From an uncultured Oscillibacter sp. (GTDB lineage: Bacteria > Bacillota > Clostridia > Oscillospirales > Oscillospiraceae), in assembly GCA_900548505.1 (NCBI GenBank), contig URKI01000001.1:22748-86747 (forward strand): 64,000 nt of DNA, written 5' to 3'. The translations under genes were made by a program, and so were the position numbers. Each line of letters begins with the position of its first letter. Positions within the stretch are counted from its first letter, which is position 1. This document shows, in pieces, positions 15,540 through 25,289 of this stretch. The notes beneath the pieces are model-generated. The model ran no database searches. It saw only the letters and a list, made by a program, of their open reading frames with translations, and was not told where the DNA came from.

Positions 15540-16613
15540 ATGTTGGATATCAAGATCACTAAAAGTACGTCCCTCAAGGAAAAGCCCGATGAGAACAAGC
15601 TGGGCTTCGGCAAGATCTTTACCGATCACATGTTCCTGATGGACTATACCCGCGGTCAGGGCTGGCACGACGCCCGGATCGTTCCCTATGCCCCCTTCGT
15701 CCTGGACCCCGCCTGCGTTATTTTCCACTACGCCCAGGAGATTTTTGAGGGTATGAAGGCCTACCGGGCCGTGGACGGCACCATCCAGCTGTTCCGTCCC
15801 GACTGCAACGCCGCCCGTATGCAGGACTCCTGCGACCGGCTGTGCATCCCCACCATCCCCGTGGACGACTACATCCAGGCCGTCAAGGCCCTGGTGGAAG
15901 TGGAGAAGGACTGGGTCCCCCATGTGGACGGCTCCTCTTTGTACATCCGCCCCTTCATCTTCGCCACTGACGTGGGCCTGGGCGTGCATGCCAGCCCCAC
16001 CTACATCTTCTGCATCATCTGCTCCCCCTCCGGCGCCTACTACGCCGAGGGCATCAACCCCGTGCGCATCTATGTGGAAGATGAGTACATCCGTGCCGCT
16101 CCCGGCCTGACCGGCTTTACCAAGTGCGGCGGCAACTACGCTGCTTCCATCAAGGCCGGCGAGCTGGCCGAGGAGAAGGGCTTTGCCCAGGTTCTGTGGC
16201 TGGACGGCGTGGAGAAGAAGTACGTGGAAGAGGTCGGCAGCATGAACATCATGTTCAAGATCTCCGGCAAGGTCTACACCGCCGCCTGCGACGGCACCGT
16301 GCTGCCCGGCGTCACCCGCCGCAGCTGCATCGAGCTGCTTAAGGATTGGGGCTACGACGTGGTGGAGGGCCCCCTGGCCATCGCCGACGTCATGAAGGCC
16401 GGTCACGACGGCACCCTGGAAGAGGTCTTCGGCACCGGCACCGCCGCCGTGGTCTCTCCCGTCAAGGAGCTGGACTGGAAGGGCGACAAGGTGTTCATCA
16501 GCGAGGGCAAGATCGGCCCCCTGACCCAGAAGCTCTACGACACCATGACCGGCATGCAGTGGGGCAAGATTCCCGACACCAAGGGCTGGATCGTCCCCGT
16601 GTGCAAGGGCTGA
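15540..16613 (+). CDS. ilvE: Branched-chain amino acid aminotransferase
   Basis: PLP fold-type IV aminotransferase exchanging amino groups between Val/Leu/Ile and their oxoacids with glutamate. The 357-residue length fits the type II BCAT class. Recognisable are IFHYAQEIFEGMKAYR, the RPF region LYIRPFIFATD, the PLP-lysine region GFTKCGGNYAAS, EVGSMNIMF and GTGTAAVVSPV. It is preceded by GGGAGAG (15525-15531) and by the T-box. The neighbouring oxoacid:ferredoxin oxidoreductase would consume or generate the cognate oxoacids, so both units likely serve branched-chain amino acid metabolism. Confidence 0.95.
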   Translation: MLDIKITKSTSLKEKPDENKLGFGKIFTDHMFLMDYTRGQGWHDARIVPYAPFVLDPACVIFHYAQEIFEGMKAYRAVDGTIQLFRPDCNAARMQDSCDRLCIPTIPVDDYIQAVKALVEVEKDWVPHVDGSSLYIRPFIFATDVGLGVHASPTYIFCIICSPSGAYYAEGINPVRIYVEDEYIRAAPGLTGFTKCGGNYAASIKAGELAEEKGFAQVLWLDGVEKKYVEEVGSMNIMFKISGKVYTAACDGTVLPGVTRRSCIELLKDWGYDVVEGPLAIADVMKAGHDGTLEEVFGTGTAAVVSPVKELDWKGDKVFISEGKIGPLTQKLYDTMTGMQWGKIPDTKGWIVPVCKG

Positions 16614-16640
16614 GCGCCAGCGTATCCAAAATCATAAAAA

Positions 16641-16675
16641 AGCTCCCGGAACTTTCGTTCCGGGAGCTTTTTTGT
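16641..16675. terminator. Bidirectional terminator between ilvE and the small membrane protein gene
   Basis: Perfect stem AGCTCCCGGAAC (16641-16652) with GTTCCGGGAGCT (16657-16668), flanked by A-run and T-run on the two sides, so it can serve both convergent genes. Confidence 0.92.
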
Positions 16676-16689
16676 TCTTTGGGTCTGGA

Positions 16690-17124
16690 TCAGGTCTTTC
16701 CCTGGATCTTGGCGCCGCACTTGGGGCAGGTGATGATGATCTTCCCCTTGCCTACCGGCACCCGGCAGATGGTCTTGCACTGTTTGCAGGTGAAGTAGCG
16801 GTGCTCCTTATCGGCGTGGCGAGCCCGGGCACCGGCGCCCCGGTTCTTGACGCCCCACCACCAGTTCACCCATTTTTGATTTTCCTCCCGCCGCTTGTAG
16901 AGGTTCTTGGAGAACATGCGGAAAAAGATCAGCAGCATCAAGACCCACAGCGCCACATCACAGATGGCCGCCCCTACCTGACTGCGCAGTCCGGACGCCA
17001 CAACGGCCCGGATGAGACACACCAGCACATACACCCACAGCAGCGCCCGGTTCAGCGCATCGACGCCATTGCGTCCGTACATGAACCGGGTGATCGCATT
17101 TGCAGCCTGACGGAACACTCCCAT
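16690..17124 (-). CDS. Membrane protein with C-terminal zinc ribbon, unknown function
   Basis: The 144-residue protein has two hydrophobic segments (~29-47 ALLWVYVLVCLIRAVVA and ~58-74 VALWVLMLLIFFRMF), a Trp-rich basic linker and a C-terminal zinc ribbon (FTCKQCKTICRVPVGKGK...CPKCGAKIQGK). The second ATG (17124) is preferred; the first (17133) abuts the AAGGA site. Proteins of this shape recur in Clostridia but I know no assigned role. The topology suggests that the zinc ribbon is cytoplasmic (inference). Confidence 0.75.
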   Translation of the reverse strand: MGVFRQAANAITRFMYGRNGVDALNRALLWVYVLVCLIRAVVASGLRSQVGAAICDVALWVLMLLIFFRMFSKNLYKRREENQKWVNWWWGVKNRGAGARARHADKEHRYFTCKQCKTICRVPVGKGKIIITCPKCGAKIQGKT

Positions 17125-17234
17125 GGTGTACATCTTCCTTTCCGGCGCAAGCGCGCCGTTTTTTTATTTTTTTTATTTTACTCGCAAATGCGGCGGCGCA
17201 CAACCGCTTTATCCTGAAATTTACAAATTGGTCA

Positions 17235-17263
17235 TTTATTTGTTTTGTTCAATGTGATATACT
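17235..17263 (+). promoter_or_regulatory. Probable htpG promoter
   Basis: TTTATT (17235-17240), 17-base spacer and TATACT (17258-17263) preceded by an extended -10 TGA. I saw no CIRCE inverted repeat near it. Confidence 0.55.
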
Positions 17264-17304
17264 TGCAATGTTGTGAAAAAAGAAACAAAGGAAGTGCATT
17301 TTCT

Positions 17305-19188
17305 ATGGCCAAAAAGCAATTCAAAGCCGAGTCCAAACGGCTGCTGGACCTGATGATCAACTCCATTTACACCCACAAGGAGATCTTCCTGCGGGAGATC
17401 ATCTCCAACGCCAGCGACGCCTGCGACAAGCTCAGCTACCAGGCCCTGACGGACTCCTCCGTGGGCATGGACCGCAAGGATTTTGCCATCCATATCAGCG
17501 TGGACAAGGACGCGCGGACCATCACCGTCAGCGACAACGGTATCGGCATGGACAAGGACGATCTGGAGAACAACCTGGGCGTCATCGCCTCCTCCGGGTC
17601 CTACAAGTTCAAGCAGGAAGTGGGAGACGACGCCAAGGGCACCGACGTGATCGGCCAGTTCGGCGTGGGCTTCTACTCCGCCTTCATGGTGGCCGACCAC
17701 ATCACCGTGGTGACGAAGAAGTTCGGCGCGGACACCGCCTGGCGCTGGGAGTCCTCCGGTGCTGACGGCTACACCATCACCGAGTGCGACCGTGACGGCG
17801 TGGGCACCGACATCATCATGCACGTCAAGCCCGACACCGACGAGGAAAACTACTCTGAGTTCCTGGAGTCCTGGCGGCTGCAGGAGCTGGTGCGCAAGTA
17901 CTCCGACTATATCCGCTTCCCCATCCGCATGGAGGTCTCCAAGACCCGCCGCAAGGAGGGCAGCCCCGACGACAAGCCCGAATACGAGACCTACACGGAG
18001 GAGGAGACCCTCAACTCCATGGTGCCCATCTGGCAGCGGAGCAAGTCTGAGGTGACCACGGAGGAGTACAACAAGTTCTACCGGGACAAGTTCCACGACT
18101 ACGCCGACCCCCAGCGGGTGATCCCCGTGTCCGTGGAGGGCGCCGTCACCTACAAGGCGCTGCTGTTCGTCCCCGGCGCCGCCCCCTTCGACTTCTACAC
18201 CAAGGAATTTGAAAAGGGGTTGCAGCTCTACTCCGGCGGCGTGCTCATCATGGACAAGTGCGCCGACCTGCTGCCGGAGCACTTCCGCTTCGTCCGGGGC
18301 GTGGTGGACTCCCCCGATCTGTCCCTGAACATCTCCCGCGAGCTTTTACAGCACGACCGGCAGCTGAAGGTCATCGCCTCCAACCTGGAAAAGAAGATCA
18401 AGGCCGACCTTCTCAAGCTGCTGCAGGAGGACCGGGAGGGCTATGAGAAGTTCTGGAAGAACTTCGGCCGCCAGATCAAGTACGGCGTGGTGAGCGAGTA
18501 CGGCGCCCACAAGGACCAGCTCAGCGACCTGCTGCTGTTCTACTCCTCCACGGAGAAAAAGCCCGTCACCCTGGCCGAGTATGTCTCCCGGATGCCGGAG
18601 GACCAGAAGTATATCTACTTTGCCGCCGGCGAGTCTCCCGACAAGATCGACAAGCTCCCCCAGACCGAGCTTTTGAAGGAAAAGGGCACGGAGATCCTGT
18701 ACTTCACCGAAGAGGTGGACGAGTTCTGCGCCCAGATCCTCCACACGTTCCAGGAAAAGGAGCTTCGCTCCATCCTGGATCAGGAGGTGGAAGAGGGCGC
18801 CAAGGAGAAGGCCCAGGAGGCCCAGGACGCCCACAAGGCCGCTTTCGACTTCGTCAAGGAAGCCCTGGGCGACCAGATCAAGGAGGTCAGAGCCTCTACC
18901 CGCCTCAAGTCCCATCCCGTATGCCTGACCGCCGGCGAGGGCCTCTCCTTTGAAATGGAGAAGTACTTCCAGGCCGTCCAGCCGGACTCTGGTATCAAAG
19001 CTGACCGCATCCTGGAGCTGAACGTGGAGCACCCGGCCTTTGCCGCGCTGGAATCCGCCGTCACCGCCGACCCGGAGAAAGCCAAGAAGTACGCCGCCCT
19101 GCTCTATAACCAGGCGCTGCTGATCGCAGGTCTCCCCCTGGAGGACCCCTCTGGCTACACGGATCTGGTGTGCGAGCTGATGAAATAA
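17305..19188 (+). CDS. htpG: Molecular chaperone HtpG (Hsp90)
   Basis: ATP-dependent cytosolic chaperone. The 627-residue protein has the full three-domain layout: the GHKL ATPase domain (~1-230) with IISNASDACDKL, VSDNGIGM and GQFGVGFYSAFMV, the middle domain with the RGVVDSPDLSLNISRE segment, and the C-terminal dimerisation domain. ATG 17305 follows AAAGGAAG (17287-17294) at ~10 bases and yields the usual MAKKQFKAES start; a longer frame to 17245 lacks a site. Monocistronic. Confidence 0.96.
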   Translation: MAKKQFKAESKRLLDLMINSIYTHKEIFLREIISNASDACDKLSYQALTDSSVGMDRKDFAIHISVDKDARTITVSDNGIGMDKDDLENNLGVIASSGSYKFKQEVGDDAKGTDVIGQFGVGFYSAFMVADHITVVTKKFGADTAWRWESSGADGYTITECDRDGVGTDIIMHVKPDTDEENYSEFLESWRLQELVRKYSDYIRFPIRMEVSKTRRKEGSPDDKPEYETYTEEETLNSMVPIWQRSKSEVTTEEYNKFYRDKFHDYADPQRVIPVSVEGAVTYKALLFVPGAAPFDFYTKEFEKGLQLYSGGVLIMDKCADLLPEHFRFVRGVVDSPDLSLNISRELLQHDRQLKVIASNLEKKIKADLLKLLQEDREGYEKFWKNFGRQIKYGVVSEYGAHKDQLSDLLLFYSSTEKKPVTLAEYVSRMPEDQKYIYFAAGESPDKIDKLPQTELLKEKGTEILYFTEEVDEFCAQILHTFQEKELRSILDQEVEEGAKEKAQEAQDAHKAAFDFVKEALGDQIKEVRASTRLKSHPVCLTAGEGLSFEMEKYFQAVQPDSGIKADRILELNVEHPAFAALESAVTADPEKAKKYAALLYNQALLIAGLPLEDPSGYTDLVCELMK

Positions 19189-19218
19189 AAAAACGCCCCC
19201 GCAGCGGGGACGCAGAAA

Positions 19219-19245
19219 AAAGGAGCGCCCAATGGGCGCTCCTTT
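19219..19245. terminator. Bidirectional terminator between htpG and the DUF3810 gene
   Basis: Stem AAAGGAGCGCCC (19219-19230) with GGGCGCTCCTTT (19234-19245), T/A-rich on both sides; it overlaps the stop codon of the minus-strand gene. Confidence 0.85.
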
Positions 19246-20338
19246 AAATTTTATCCTGATAGTAGGTGACCAGCAGGTCCACCACGGTGCCGTAGGACCG
19301 GATGCCCTGGGTCTGGCCGTAGCTTTTCAAAAAGCGGTCGTACACCTGATTGGAGACCTTCTGGACCGTCTTGTCCCGGAACTGGTCCCAGTAGGCGCTC
19401 TGGGCGGCCAGGTCCGCCTCCACCGTCTCCGGCAGCGTCTCGCGAATGGCCCAGTAGGCCTCCTGGTCCACCGTATACAAGGCGTTCCCCAGATGGATAT
19501 AGCCCATGAGCCACCCGGCGTAGGCGTACACGTCGTCGCCGCAGGTGGTACAGGCCAGAACCGCCAGGAAGTTGCACTCCTGCTCAGAGGTGATGCCCCG
19601 CTGGTGGGCCAGCTCGTGGGCCACGGTGGACCCCAGCAGGCAGGCGGGGCTCGCCATATTCACATTGGACTCCCCGGTAAAGGGACAGTAGATGCCCGTA
19701 AAGTCCAGGGCGCTCAGAACGCGGGAAAAGTATACCGGCTTGACGCCGGGGTCGTCAAAGGCAAGGAAGGGAAACTGCTGCTCCACCGCGTCGTAGACGC
19801 CGGTGCTGCCCGCCAGGATCTCCTCCCGGGGCACGGCGAAGAGGCCGTTTTCGTCCCGCTCCACCTTTCCGGCCGCCTCACGCAGCTCTTCGGCAAAGTA
19901 CGCCGTCACATCCCGCAGGGCGGTCTCTTCCACCGGCCGGGCATAGATGCCGGACTTTTCCTGAAAGCCGTCGGCATAGCTGTCGATGCCCAGGAGGAAG
20001 CAAAAGCCCACATAGATGCCAAGGCCCGCGCACAAAAGCCCCAAAACCGCGCTGTACGCCCGCCCGGCTCGGCGTCCCCGTGCCCGGCACACCGCTACGA
20101 CGCTCCAGATAAGATACACCGCTCCGGCGATTACCAGCACCACGCACAGTGCCTCCGCCACGGAGAAATCCACCAGATAGCAGATGCTGCCGATGCCCCG
20201 CCGCAGCGGCACGGTCACATGAGAAGCCAGAAAGTTCATCAGCGGCCGGAACTGCCGGGAAAAAAGATAGAGCGCCAGCAGGAAAAGCTCCGCCGCCAGC
20301 ACCATGTGCAGTTTTTTATGTCTCAGAAAGAATCGCAT
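19244..20338 (-). CDS. DUF3810 family membrane protein with HExxH metallopeptidase motif
   Basis: The 364-residue protein has three N-terminal hydrophobic segments (~12-30, ~58-80, ~92-118) and then a soluble domain with VAHELAHQRGITSEQECNF, a zincin HExxH motif with a downstream Glu. This matches the DUF3810 family, whose activity is not established. The gene starts 3 bases beyond the stop of the last ABC ATPase gene of the peptide importer, so it is probably cotranscribed. A role in trimming imported or envelope peptides is only a guess from the context. Confidence 0.85.
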   Translation of the reverse strand: MRFFLRHKKLHMVLAAELFLLALYLFSRQFRPLMNFLASHVTVPLRRGIGSICYLVDFSVAEALCVVLVIAGAVYLIWSVVAVCRARGRRAGRAYSAVLGLLCAGLGIYVGFCFLLGIDSYADGFQEKSGIYARPVEETALRDVTAYFAEELREAAGKVERDENGLFAVPREEILAGSTGVYDAVEQQFPFLAFDDPGVKPVYFSRVLSALDFTGIYCPFTGESNVNMASPACLLGSTVAHELAHQRGITSEQECNFLAVLACTTCGDDVYAYAGWLMGYIHLGNALYTVDQEAYWAIRETLPETVEADLAAQSAYWDQFRDKTVQKVSNQVYDRFLKSYGQTQGIRSYGTVVDLLVTYYQDKI

Positions 20339-20341
20339 CGG

Positions 20342-21076
20342 TCACTCCGCCGCAGCCAGAAGCTGCCGGGTATACTCCTCCTTGGGATGGTCGAAGATCT
20401 CGTCCACGGTGCCCTGCTCCACGATGCGGCCCTCTTTCATGACCAGCACCCGGTCGCACAGCTGATACACCACGTTCAGATCGTGGGAAATGAACAGGTA
20501 GCTCAGATCCAGCTCAGAGCGCAGCGTCCGCAGAAGCTCCAGGATTTGGGCCTGGATGGTCACATCCAGGGCGCTGACCGGCTCGTCGGCAATGAGGAAC
20601 TTGGGCCGCTGGATGAGCGCCGTGGCAATGCTCACCCGCTGGCGCTGGCCGCCGGAGAGCTCCGAGGGCTTTGCCGTGAGGCACTCCTCCGGAAGCTCCA
20701 CCCGCCCCAGCATCTCCCGCACCCGCCGACGGCGCTCCGCGGCGTCGTACTTGCCGAAGATCCGCAGGGGCTCCTCCAAAATCCACTCCACCGTATAGGC
20801 GGGATTTAAAGAGCTGTACGGGTCCTGAAAGATCATCTGGGGGCGCTTGGTATAGTGGATCACTTCCCCCTCATCCGGCTGCACCATGCCCAGGATGGTC
20901 CGGGCCAGGGTGGATTTGCCCGTGCCGGACTCGCCCACAAGGCCCAGGATCTCCCCATGGCGCACGTCAAACGTCACATCGTGGAGCACCTCCTGATAGG
21001 TGCCCCGGCGGAAGGGGCCGCCCTCCCGGTAGCCGCTGGTCACATGGCGCAGCGACAGCACCAGCTCTTCGCTCAT
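20342..21076 (-). CDS. Oligopeptide/dipeptide-type ABC transporter ATPase (OppF/DppF-like)
   Basis: The 244-residue nucleotide-binding subunit has Walker [11 protein letters not shown]-loop [13 protein letters not shown], signature LSGGQRQRV and Walker [16 protein letters not shown] 21076 follows GGAGGAG and overlaps the previous gene by four bases (ATGA). Second of a tandem ATPase pair powering the importer; the C-terminal extension typical of OppF/DppF is short. Confidence 0.92.
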   Translation of the reverse strand: MSEELVLSLRHVTSGYREGGPFRRGTYQEVLHDVTFDVRHGEILGLVGESGTGKSTLARTILGMVQPDEGEVIHYTKRPQMIFQDPYSSLNPAYTVEWILEEPLRIFGKYDAAERRRRVREMLGRVELPEECLTAKPSELSGGQRQRVSIATALIQRPKFLIADEPVSALDVTIQAQILELLRTLRSELDLSYLFISHDLNVVYQLCDRVLVMKEGRIVEQGTVDEIFDHPKEEYTRQLLAAAE

Positions 21077-21864
21077 GGCCGCTCCTCCTTTCGCCGCCGG
21101 GTGGGGATGGCCGCCACCAGACGCTGGGTATAGGGGTGCTGGGGATGGTAAAATACCTGCTCTGTGTCCCCCTCCTCCACCAGCACGCCCCGCTGCATCA
21201 CCGCCACCCGGGCGCACAGCTTGCGCACCACGTTCAGGTTATGGGAGATGAACAGCATGGAGATGCCGGACTCGGCATTGAGTTTTTTCAAAAGCTCCAG
21301 GATCTGGGCCTGGATGGTCACGTCCAGGGCAGTGGTCGGCTCGTCCAGCAGCAAGAGCTTGGGCCGGATGACGATGGCCGCGGCGATCATCACCCGCTGG
21401 AGCATACCGCCGGAGAGCTGGTGGGGGTACTTCTCATAGACCGCCTCCACATCCGGCAGCTCCACTGCCGCCAGGGCGGCAAGGGCCTTCTCCCGCCGCT
21501 GGGCAGGTGTCAGGTCCGTATGCAGCCGCAGGACCTCTTCCACCTGGTCGCCGATCTTCATCAGCGGGTCCATGCAGCTCATAGGCTCCTGGAACACCAC
21601 GCCGATGCACCGGCCCTGGATCTTGCGCAGGTCGGCCCGCTCCATATGCAGAAGGTCCACCCCGTCCAGCAGGACGGAGCCGGTATAGTCGCACTGGCGC
21701 CGGGGCAGCAGTCCCGCTACGCTCATGGCGGTGACGGACTTGCCGGAGCCGGACTCGCCCACCAGGCCCAAAATCTCCCCGTCATGGATGGTGAGAGACA
21801 CGCCGGAGACGGCCTCTCTGGTGCGGTTATGGAATTTTACATGCAGATCTCGGATCTCCAGCAT
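21073..21864 (-). CDS. Oligopeptide/dipeptide-type ABC transporter ATPase (OppD/DppD-like)
   Basis: The 263-residue subunit has Walker [11 protein letters not shown]-loop [17 protein letters not shown], signature LSGGMLQRV and Walker [13 protein letters not shown], then the family's [14 protein letters not shown] tail that marks the Opp/Dpp/nickel class. It overlaps the permease gene by one base and the next ATPase by four, so expression is coupled. Confidence 0.93.
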   Translation of the reverse strand: MLEIRDLHVKFHNRTREAVSGVSLTIHDGEILGLVGESGSGKSVTAMSVAGLLPRRQCDYTGSVLLDGVDLLHMERADLRKIQGRCIGVVFQEPMSCMDPLMKIGDQVEEVLRLHTDLTPAQRREKALAALAAVELPDVEAVYEKYPHQLSGGMLQRVMIAAAIVIRPKLLLLDEPTTALDVTIQAQILELLKKLNAESGISMLFISHNLNVVRKLCARVAVMQRGVLVEEGDTEQVFYHPQHPYTQRLVAAIPTRRRKEERP

Positions 21865-22673
21865 CAGACCACCTCCCCGCCGCGGCGCTGGAGGCCCTCG
21901 CCGATGAGCCCCACGCCGAAGATCAGCAGCACCATGGTAAGGCCGGTGCAGATCACATACCAGGGCGCGGCGGTGATCATGCCCTGGGCCTCGGAGAGCA
22001 TATAGCCAAGAGACGCGTCCGGCGGCGTCACACCCACGCCCAGATAGCTCATGGAGGCCTCCGCCAGTACGGCGTTATTGAAGCCGATGGTCATGGCCGG
22101 CAGCAAAACCGGCATGATATTGGGCAGAATGTGCACAACGATGATGCGTGCACTGGACGCGCCCATGAGCCGGGCGCTCTTGACATAGTTGGCGTCCCGC
22201 ACGGCGGCCACCGCCGTCCGGGTGACCCGGGCGAAGCTGGGGATGAACACCAGTCCCAGGGCCAGCACTACATTATATTTATTGCCCGGTCCCACCACGG
22301 AGATGATGACCAGGGCCAGCAAAATACTGGGAAATGCGGTAAGGGCGTCGTTGAGCCGCATGAGGGCCTCGTCCACCACGCCGCCGAAGTATCCGGTCAG
22401 TGCGCCGATGGCCGTGCCGCACACGGCGCCGATGGCCACGGTGGCCACGGCGATGGCAAATGTGGTGCCCGCGCCCTGCATGACCCGGCTGAAGATGTCC
22501 CGGCCGAAGCTGTCCGTCCCCATCCAGTGGGCCAGGGACGGCCCCGCCAGCTTGGGGCCCACCTCCATGGCGTTGGGGTCGTAGGGCGTCCAGAAAAAGC
22601 TCACCAGGATCATGGCGGTAAGGATGCCGGTAAGGATCAGCCCCGCCAGCAAAAATCCATTTCTTCGTTTCAT
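21864..22673 (-). CDS. Oligopeptide/dipeptide-type ABC transporter permease (DppC-like)
   Basis: The 269-residue inner-membrane subunit has an N-terminal hydrophobic segment, the HWMGTDSFGRDIFSRVMQGA motif typical of DppC/OppC and the EAA loop region EASMSYLGVGVTPPDASLG. ATG 22673 follows GGGAGGTGG and overlaps the partner permease by four bases. About six hydrophobic segments can be counted. Confidence 0.93.
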   Translation of the reverse strand: MKRRNGFLLAGLILTGILTAMILVSFFWTPYDPNAMEVGPKLAGPSLAHWMGTDSFGRDIFSRVMQGAGTTFAIAVATVAIGAVCGTAIGALTGYFGGVVDEALMRLNDALTAFPSILLALVIISVVGPGNKYNVVLALGLVFIPSFARVTRTAVAAVRDANYVKSARLMGASSARIIVVHILPNIMPVLLPAMTIGFNNAVLAEASMSYLGVGVTPPDASLGYMLSEAQGMITAAPWYVICTGLTMVLLIFGVGLIGEGLQRRGGEVV

Positions 22674-23620
22674 GCGCCACCTCCCAGCCGAAGCCGCGGG
22701 TCGATGCGCTGGTTGATAAGGTCCGCGGCGGTGCCGGCCAGCACCACCCACAGCGCCAGGATCACCACGATGGCCTGCACCACCGGGTAGTCCCGGCTGC
22801 CGATGGAGGCCACCAGCAGCCGTCCAAGGCCCGGAATGGCAAACACCTGCTCCACCACGATGCTGCCCGCCACGATCTCCGCCATGGTCTGGGCCAGGAA
22901 CGTGACCACCGGCACCAGGGAGTTTTTCAGCACGTGGCCGTACAGCACGCCGGGGCGGTCATTGCCCCGGGAGATGGCCGTACGCACATAGGCCCGGCCC
23001 ATTTCCTGGCGGATGGTGCTGCGCAGCATCCGCACGGTCATGGCCACCCGGGGAATAGCGATGGCCACCGCCGGGAACAGCAGATACTCCAGCGCGCCGC
23101 CGAAGTTGTCCTCCAGGGAGGGGAAGCTGCCGTGGACGAACACATGGAGGATGGTGCTGAAGATCCAGGTCAGAAGGATGCCCGTAAAGAAGGGCGGCAC
23201 CGCCATGCAAAGCTGGTTGAAGGCGGTGGCGGCAGCATCCAGTCTGCCGCCCTCCCGTCCGGCGGCGCGCACCCCCAGGGGGATGGACACCACCACGATC
23301 AAAAGAAAGCTCAGCGCGCTCAGGCACAGCGTCACGCCCACCTTGGGGGCGATCAGGTCCCACACCGGCTGGCGGTAGCTGTAGGACGTGCCCAGGTCCC
23401 CGGTGAAAAAGCCCGTGAGCCACTCACCGTAGCGGACCAGCAGGGGGCGGTTGAGTCCCAGCTCCTCCCGCAATGCCTCCACCTTTTCCGCCGTGGCCTG
23501 GGTGCCCAGCATGGCAGTGGCCGGGTCGCCGGAGATCACATCAAAGGCCGCAAACGCAAGGAAGGAGACGATGACCATGGTCAGCAGCAGCATGGCAATG
23601 CGTTTCGCCGCGTATTTCAT
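22670..23620 (-). CDS. Oligopeptide/dipeptide-type ABC transporter permease (DppB-like)
   Basis: The 316-residue permease starts MKYAAKRIAMLLLTMVIVSFLAF and includes GDPATAMLGTQATAEKVEALREELGLNRPL, the periplasmic loop signature of the DppB/OppB family, and the loop EIVAGSIVVEQVFAIPGLGRLLV. It pairs with the DppC-like permease to form the channel and follows the binding-protein gene by 51 bases. Confidence 0.93.
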   Translation of the reverse strand: MKYAAKRIAMLLLTMVIVSFLAFAAFDVISGDPATAMLGTQATAEKVEALREELGLNRPLLVRYGEWLTGFFTGDLGTSYSYRQPVWDLIAPKVGVTLCLSALSFLLIVVVSIPLGVRAAGREGGRLDAAATAFNQLCMAVPPFFTGILLTWIFSTILHVFVHGSFPSLEDNFGGALEYLLFPAVAIAIPRVAMTVRMLRSTIRQEMGRAYVRTAISRGNDRPGVLYGHVLKNSLVPVVTFLAQTMAEIVAGSIVVEQVFAIPGLGRLLVASIGSRDYPVVQAIVVILALWVVLAGTAADLINQRIDPRLRLGGGA

Positions 23621-23671
23621 GGTCTTCGCCTCCCTTCCCCGTCAGCGGCAAATTCCTTGCCGCCGCGCATA

Positions 23672-25198
23672 TCAGGCAGTATAGCGGATGCCGGCCAGAT
23701 CCAGCACGTAGATGGGATAGAAGGTCACGCCCTCCAGACCCTTACGCACCGCCACCAGGTCCGCCAGGTCCTGGATGTAGACGTTGGCGGCGTTCTCCGT
23801 CAGGTTGCGCTCCATCTGCTTGTAGAGCTCCGTCTGGGCCGCATCGTCATAGGTGGCGATGGCCTGGGCGAACAGCTGGTCATAGTCCGCGTTGTTGTAG
23901 TTGATGAAGTTGGAGCCGTAGGTAGAGGTGAACCGCTCCAGCAGGGCACGGGCCGTCATGTTGGACGCGTCCACGCCCACCACGGTGGACTGGAACTGAC
24001 GGCCGGTGTAGGTGTCGGCCACCCAGCTCTCCCACTCCACCGGCAGGATGGTGGCGTTGATGCCCACCGCCTTGAGCTGCTCCACCAGCACGGTGGCAGT
24101 ATCCATATGGGGCTGGTAGTTGCTGGGCACGGTGATGGTCATGTCGAATCCATCGGGGTAGCCGGCCTCCGCCAGCAGCGCGCGGGCACGGTCGGGATCG
24201 TAGGTGTAGTAATCGGTCAGGCTCTCGTCAAAGTACTTGCCGAAGGCGGGGTACATGCTGGAGCCGATGGGGCTGCCGTAGCCGTCGAAGGCAAGGTCGA
24301 TGATCTGCTGCTTGTCCACGGCGTAGCACAGGGCCTGACGCACCCGCACATCGTCAAAGGGCTCCTCGGCGTTGTTGAGGTACAGGGCCTGCACCAGGTT
24401 CATGGTGCCCTCCGCCACGGTGAAGTCCTCACCCAGCTGGGATACCTGGGTGCTGGTCAGATGGGCGCACAGGTCGATGGCGCCGCTCTGCAGGCTCATG
24501 AGCAGGCTGTCGGCGTTCTCAATGATCTTAAAGGTCACCTTGTCCAGGGAAGCGGGGGTGCCCCAGTAGCCGTCAAACTTCTCCAGCACGATGGAGTCCT
24601 GGGCCGCCCGGGAAACGAACTTGAACGGGCCGGTGCCGATGGGGGCGGTATCCTGCTGGTCGTAGTCGGCAGGCAGGATGGCCGTGGTCATGTAGGAGAT
24701 GAACTCATTGCTGGGCTCAGAAAGGGTGATAGTCACCGTCCGCTTATCCACAGCCTGAATGTCCGTAATAGCAGAAAACGCCTCCACCGGGACGATGCCA
24801 GTCTCGGTAGCGGCGGTGCAGCGCTGGATGGAATAAACCACATCCTCCGCCGTCACCGGTTCGCCATTGTGGAACTGCACCCCCTCCCGCAGGGTAAAGG
24901 TGTAGGTCTTATGGTCGTCGGAAACCGTGTAGCTTTCTGCAACGGCAGGGATCAGATCTCCGTCCGGGGTCGGCTTCATAAGCCCCTCGAACACGTTAAA
25001 CATCACTTCTCTGGTTCCTGCCTTCACGGTTTTGTGAGGGTCAAGACTGTCGTCAAGGTCTTGTGCAATGCCAACGGCAATGGCGTTGGCGGCGGCGCGG
25101 GCCTCCGGGGTCTCATCCGTGCTGCTGTCTCCGCATCCGCTGAGTACGGCGCACGCAAGGCACACCAGGGCAATCAGTGCCAGTGCTCTCTTTTTCAT
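23672..25198 (-). CDS. Peptide-type ABC transporter substrate-binding lipoprotein
   Basis: The 508-residue protein has a lipoprotein signal (MKKRALALIALVCLACAVLSGC, lipobox LSGC, Cys22) and the SBP_bac_5 fold: SLDPHKTVKAGTREVMFNVFEGL, YTFTLREGVQFHNGEPVTAEDVVYSI and the DVRVRQALCYAVDKQQI motif. It captures peptides, or in some family members nickel or other solutes, outside the membrane. It is first in a six-gene transcript with its own promoter and a hairpin leader. A GGAGAG site precedes the ATG. Confidence 0.94.
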   Translation of the reverse strand: MKKRALALIALVCLACAVLSGCGDSSTDETPEARAAANAIAVGIAQDLDDSLDPHKTVKAGTREVMFNVFEGLMKPTPDGDLIPAVAESYTVSDDHKTYTFTLREGVQFHNGEPVTAEDVVYSIQRCTAATETGIVPVEAFSAITDIQAVDKRTVTITLSEPSNEFISYMTTAILPADYDQQDTAPIGTGPFKFVSRAAQDSIVLEKFDGYWGTPASLDKVTFKIIENADSLLMSLQSGAIDLCAHLTSTQVSQLGEDFTVAEGTMNLVQALYLNNAEEPFDDVRVRQALCYAVDKQQIIDLAFDGYGSPIGSSMYPAFGKYFDESLTDYYTYDPDRARALLAEAGYPDGFDMTITVPSNYQPHMDTATVLVEQLKAVGINATILPVEWESWVADTYTGRQFQSTVVGVDASNMTARALLERFTSTYGSNFINYNNADYDQLFAQAIATYDDAAQTELYKQMERNLTENAANVYIQDLADLVAVRKGLEGVTFYPIYVLDLAGIRYTA

Positions 25199-25289
25199 TT
25201 GTCTTCTCTCCTTACAATCACTGCCGCTGCGGGTCAGTGTTGGGCGGAGTCTGTCCGCCCGGCAGAATGGCGGTCCTCCTATGAAAAGG

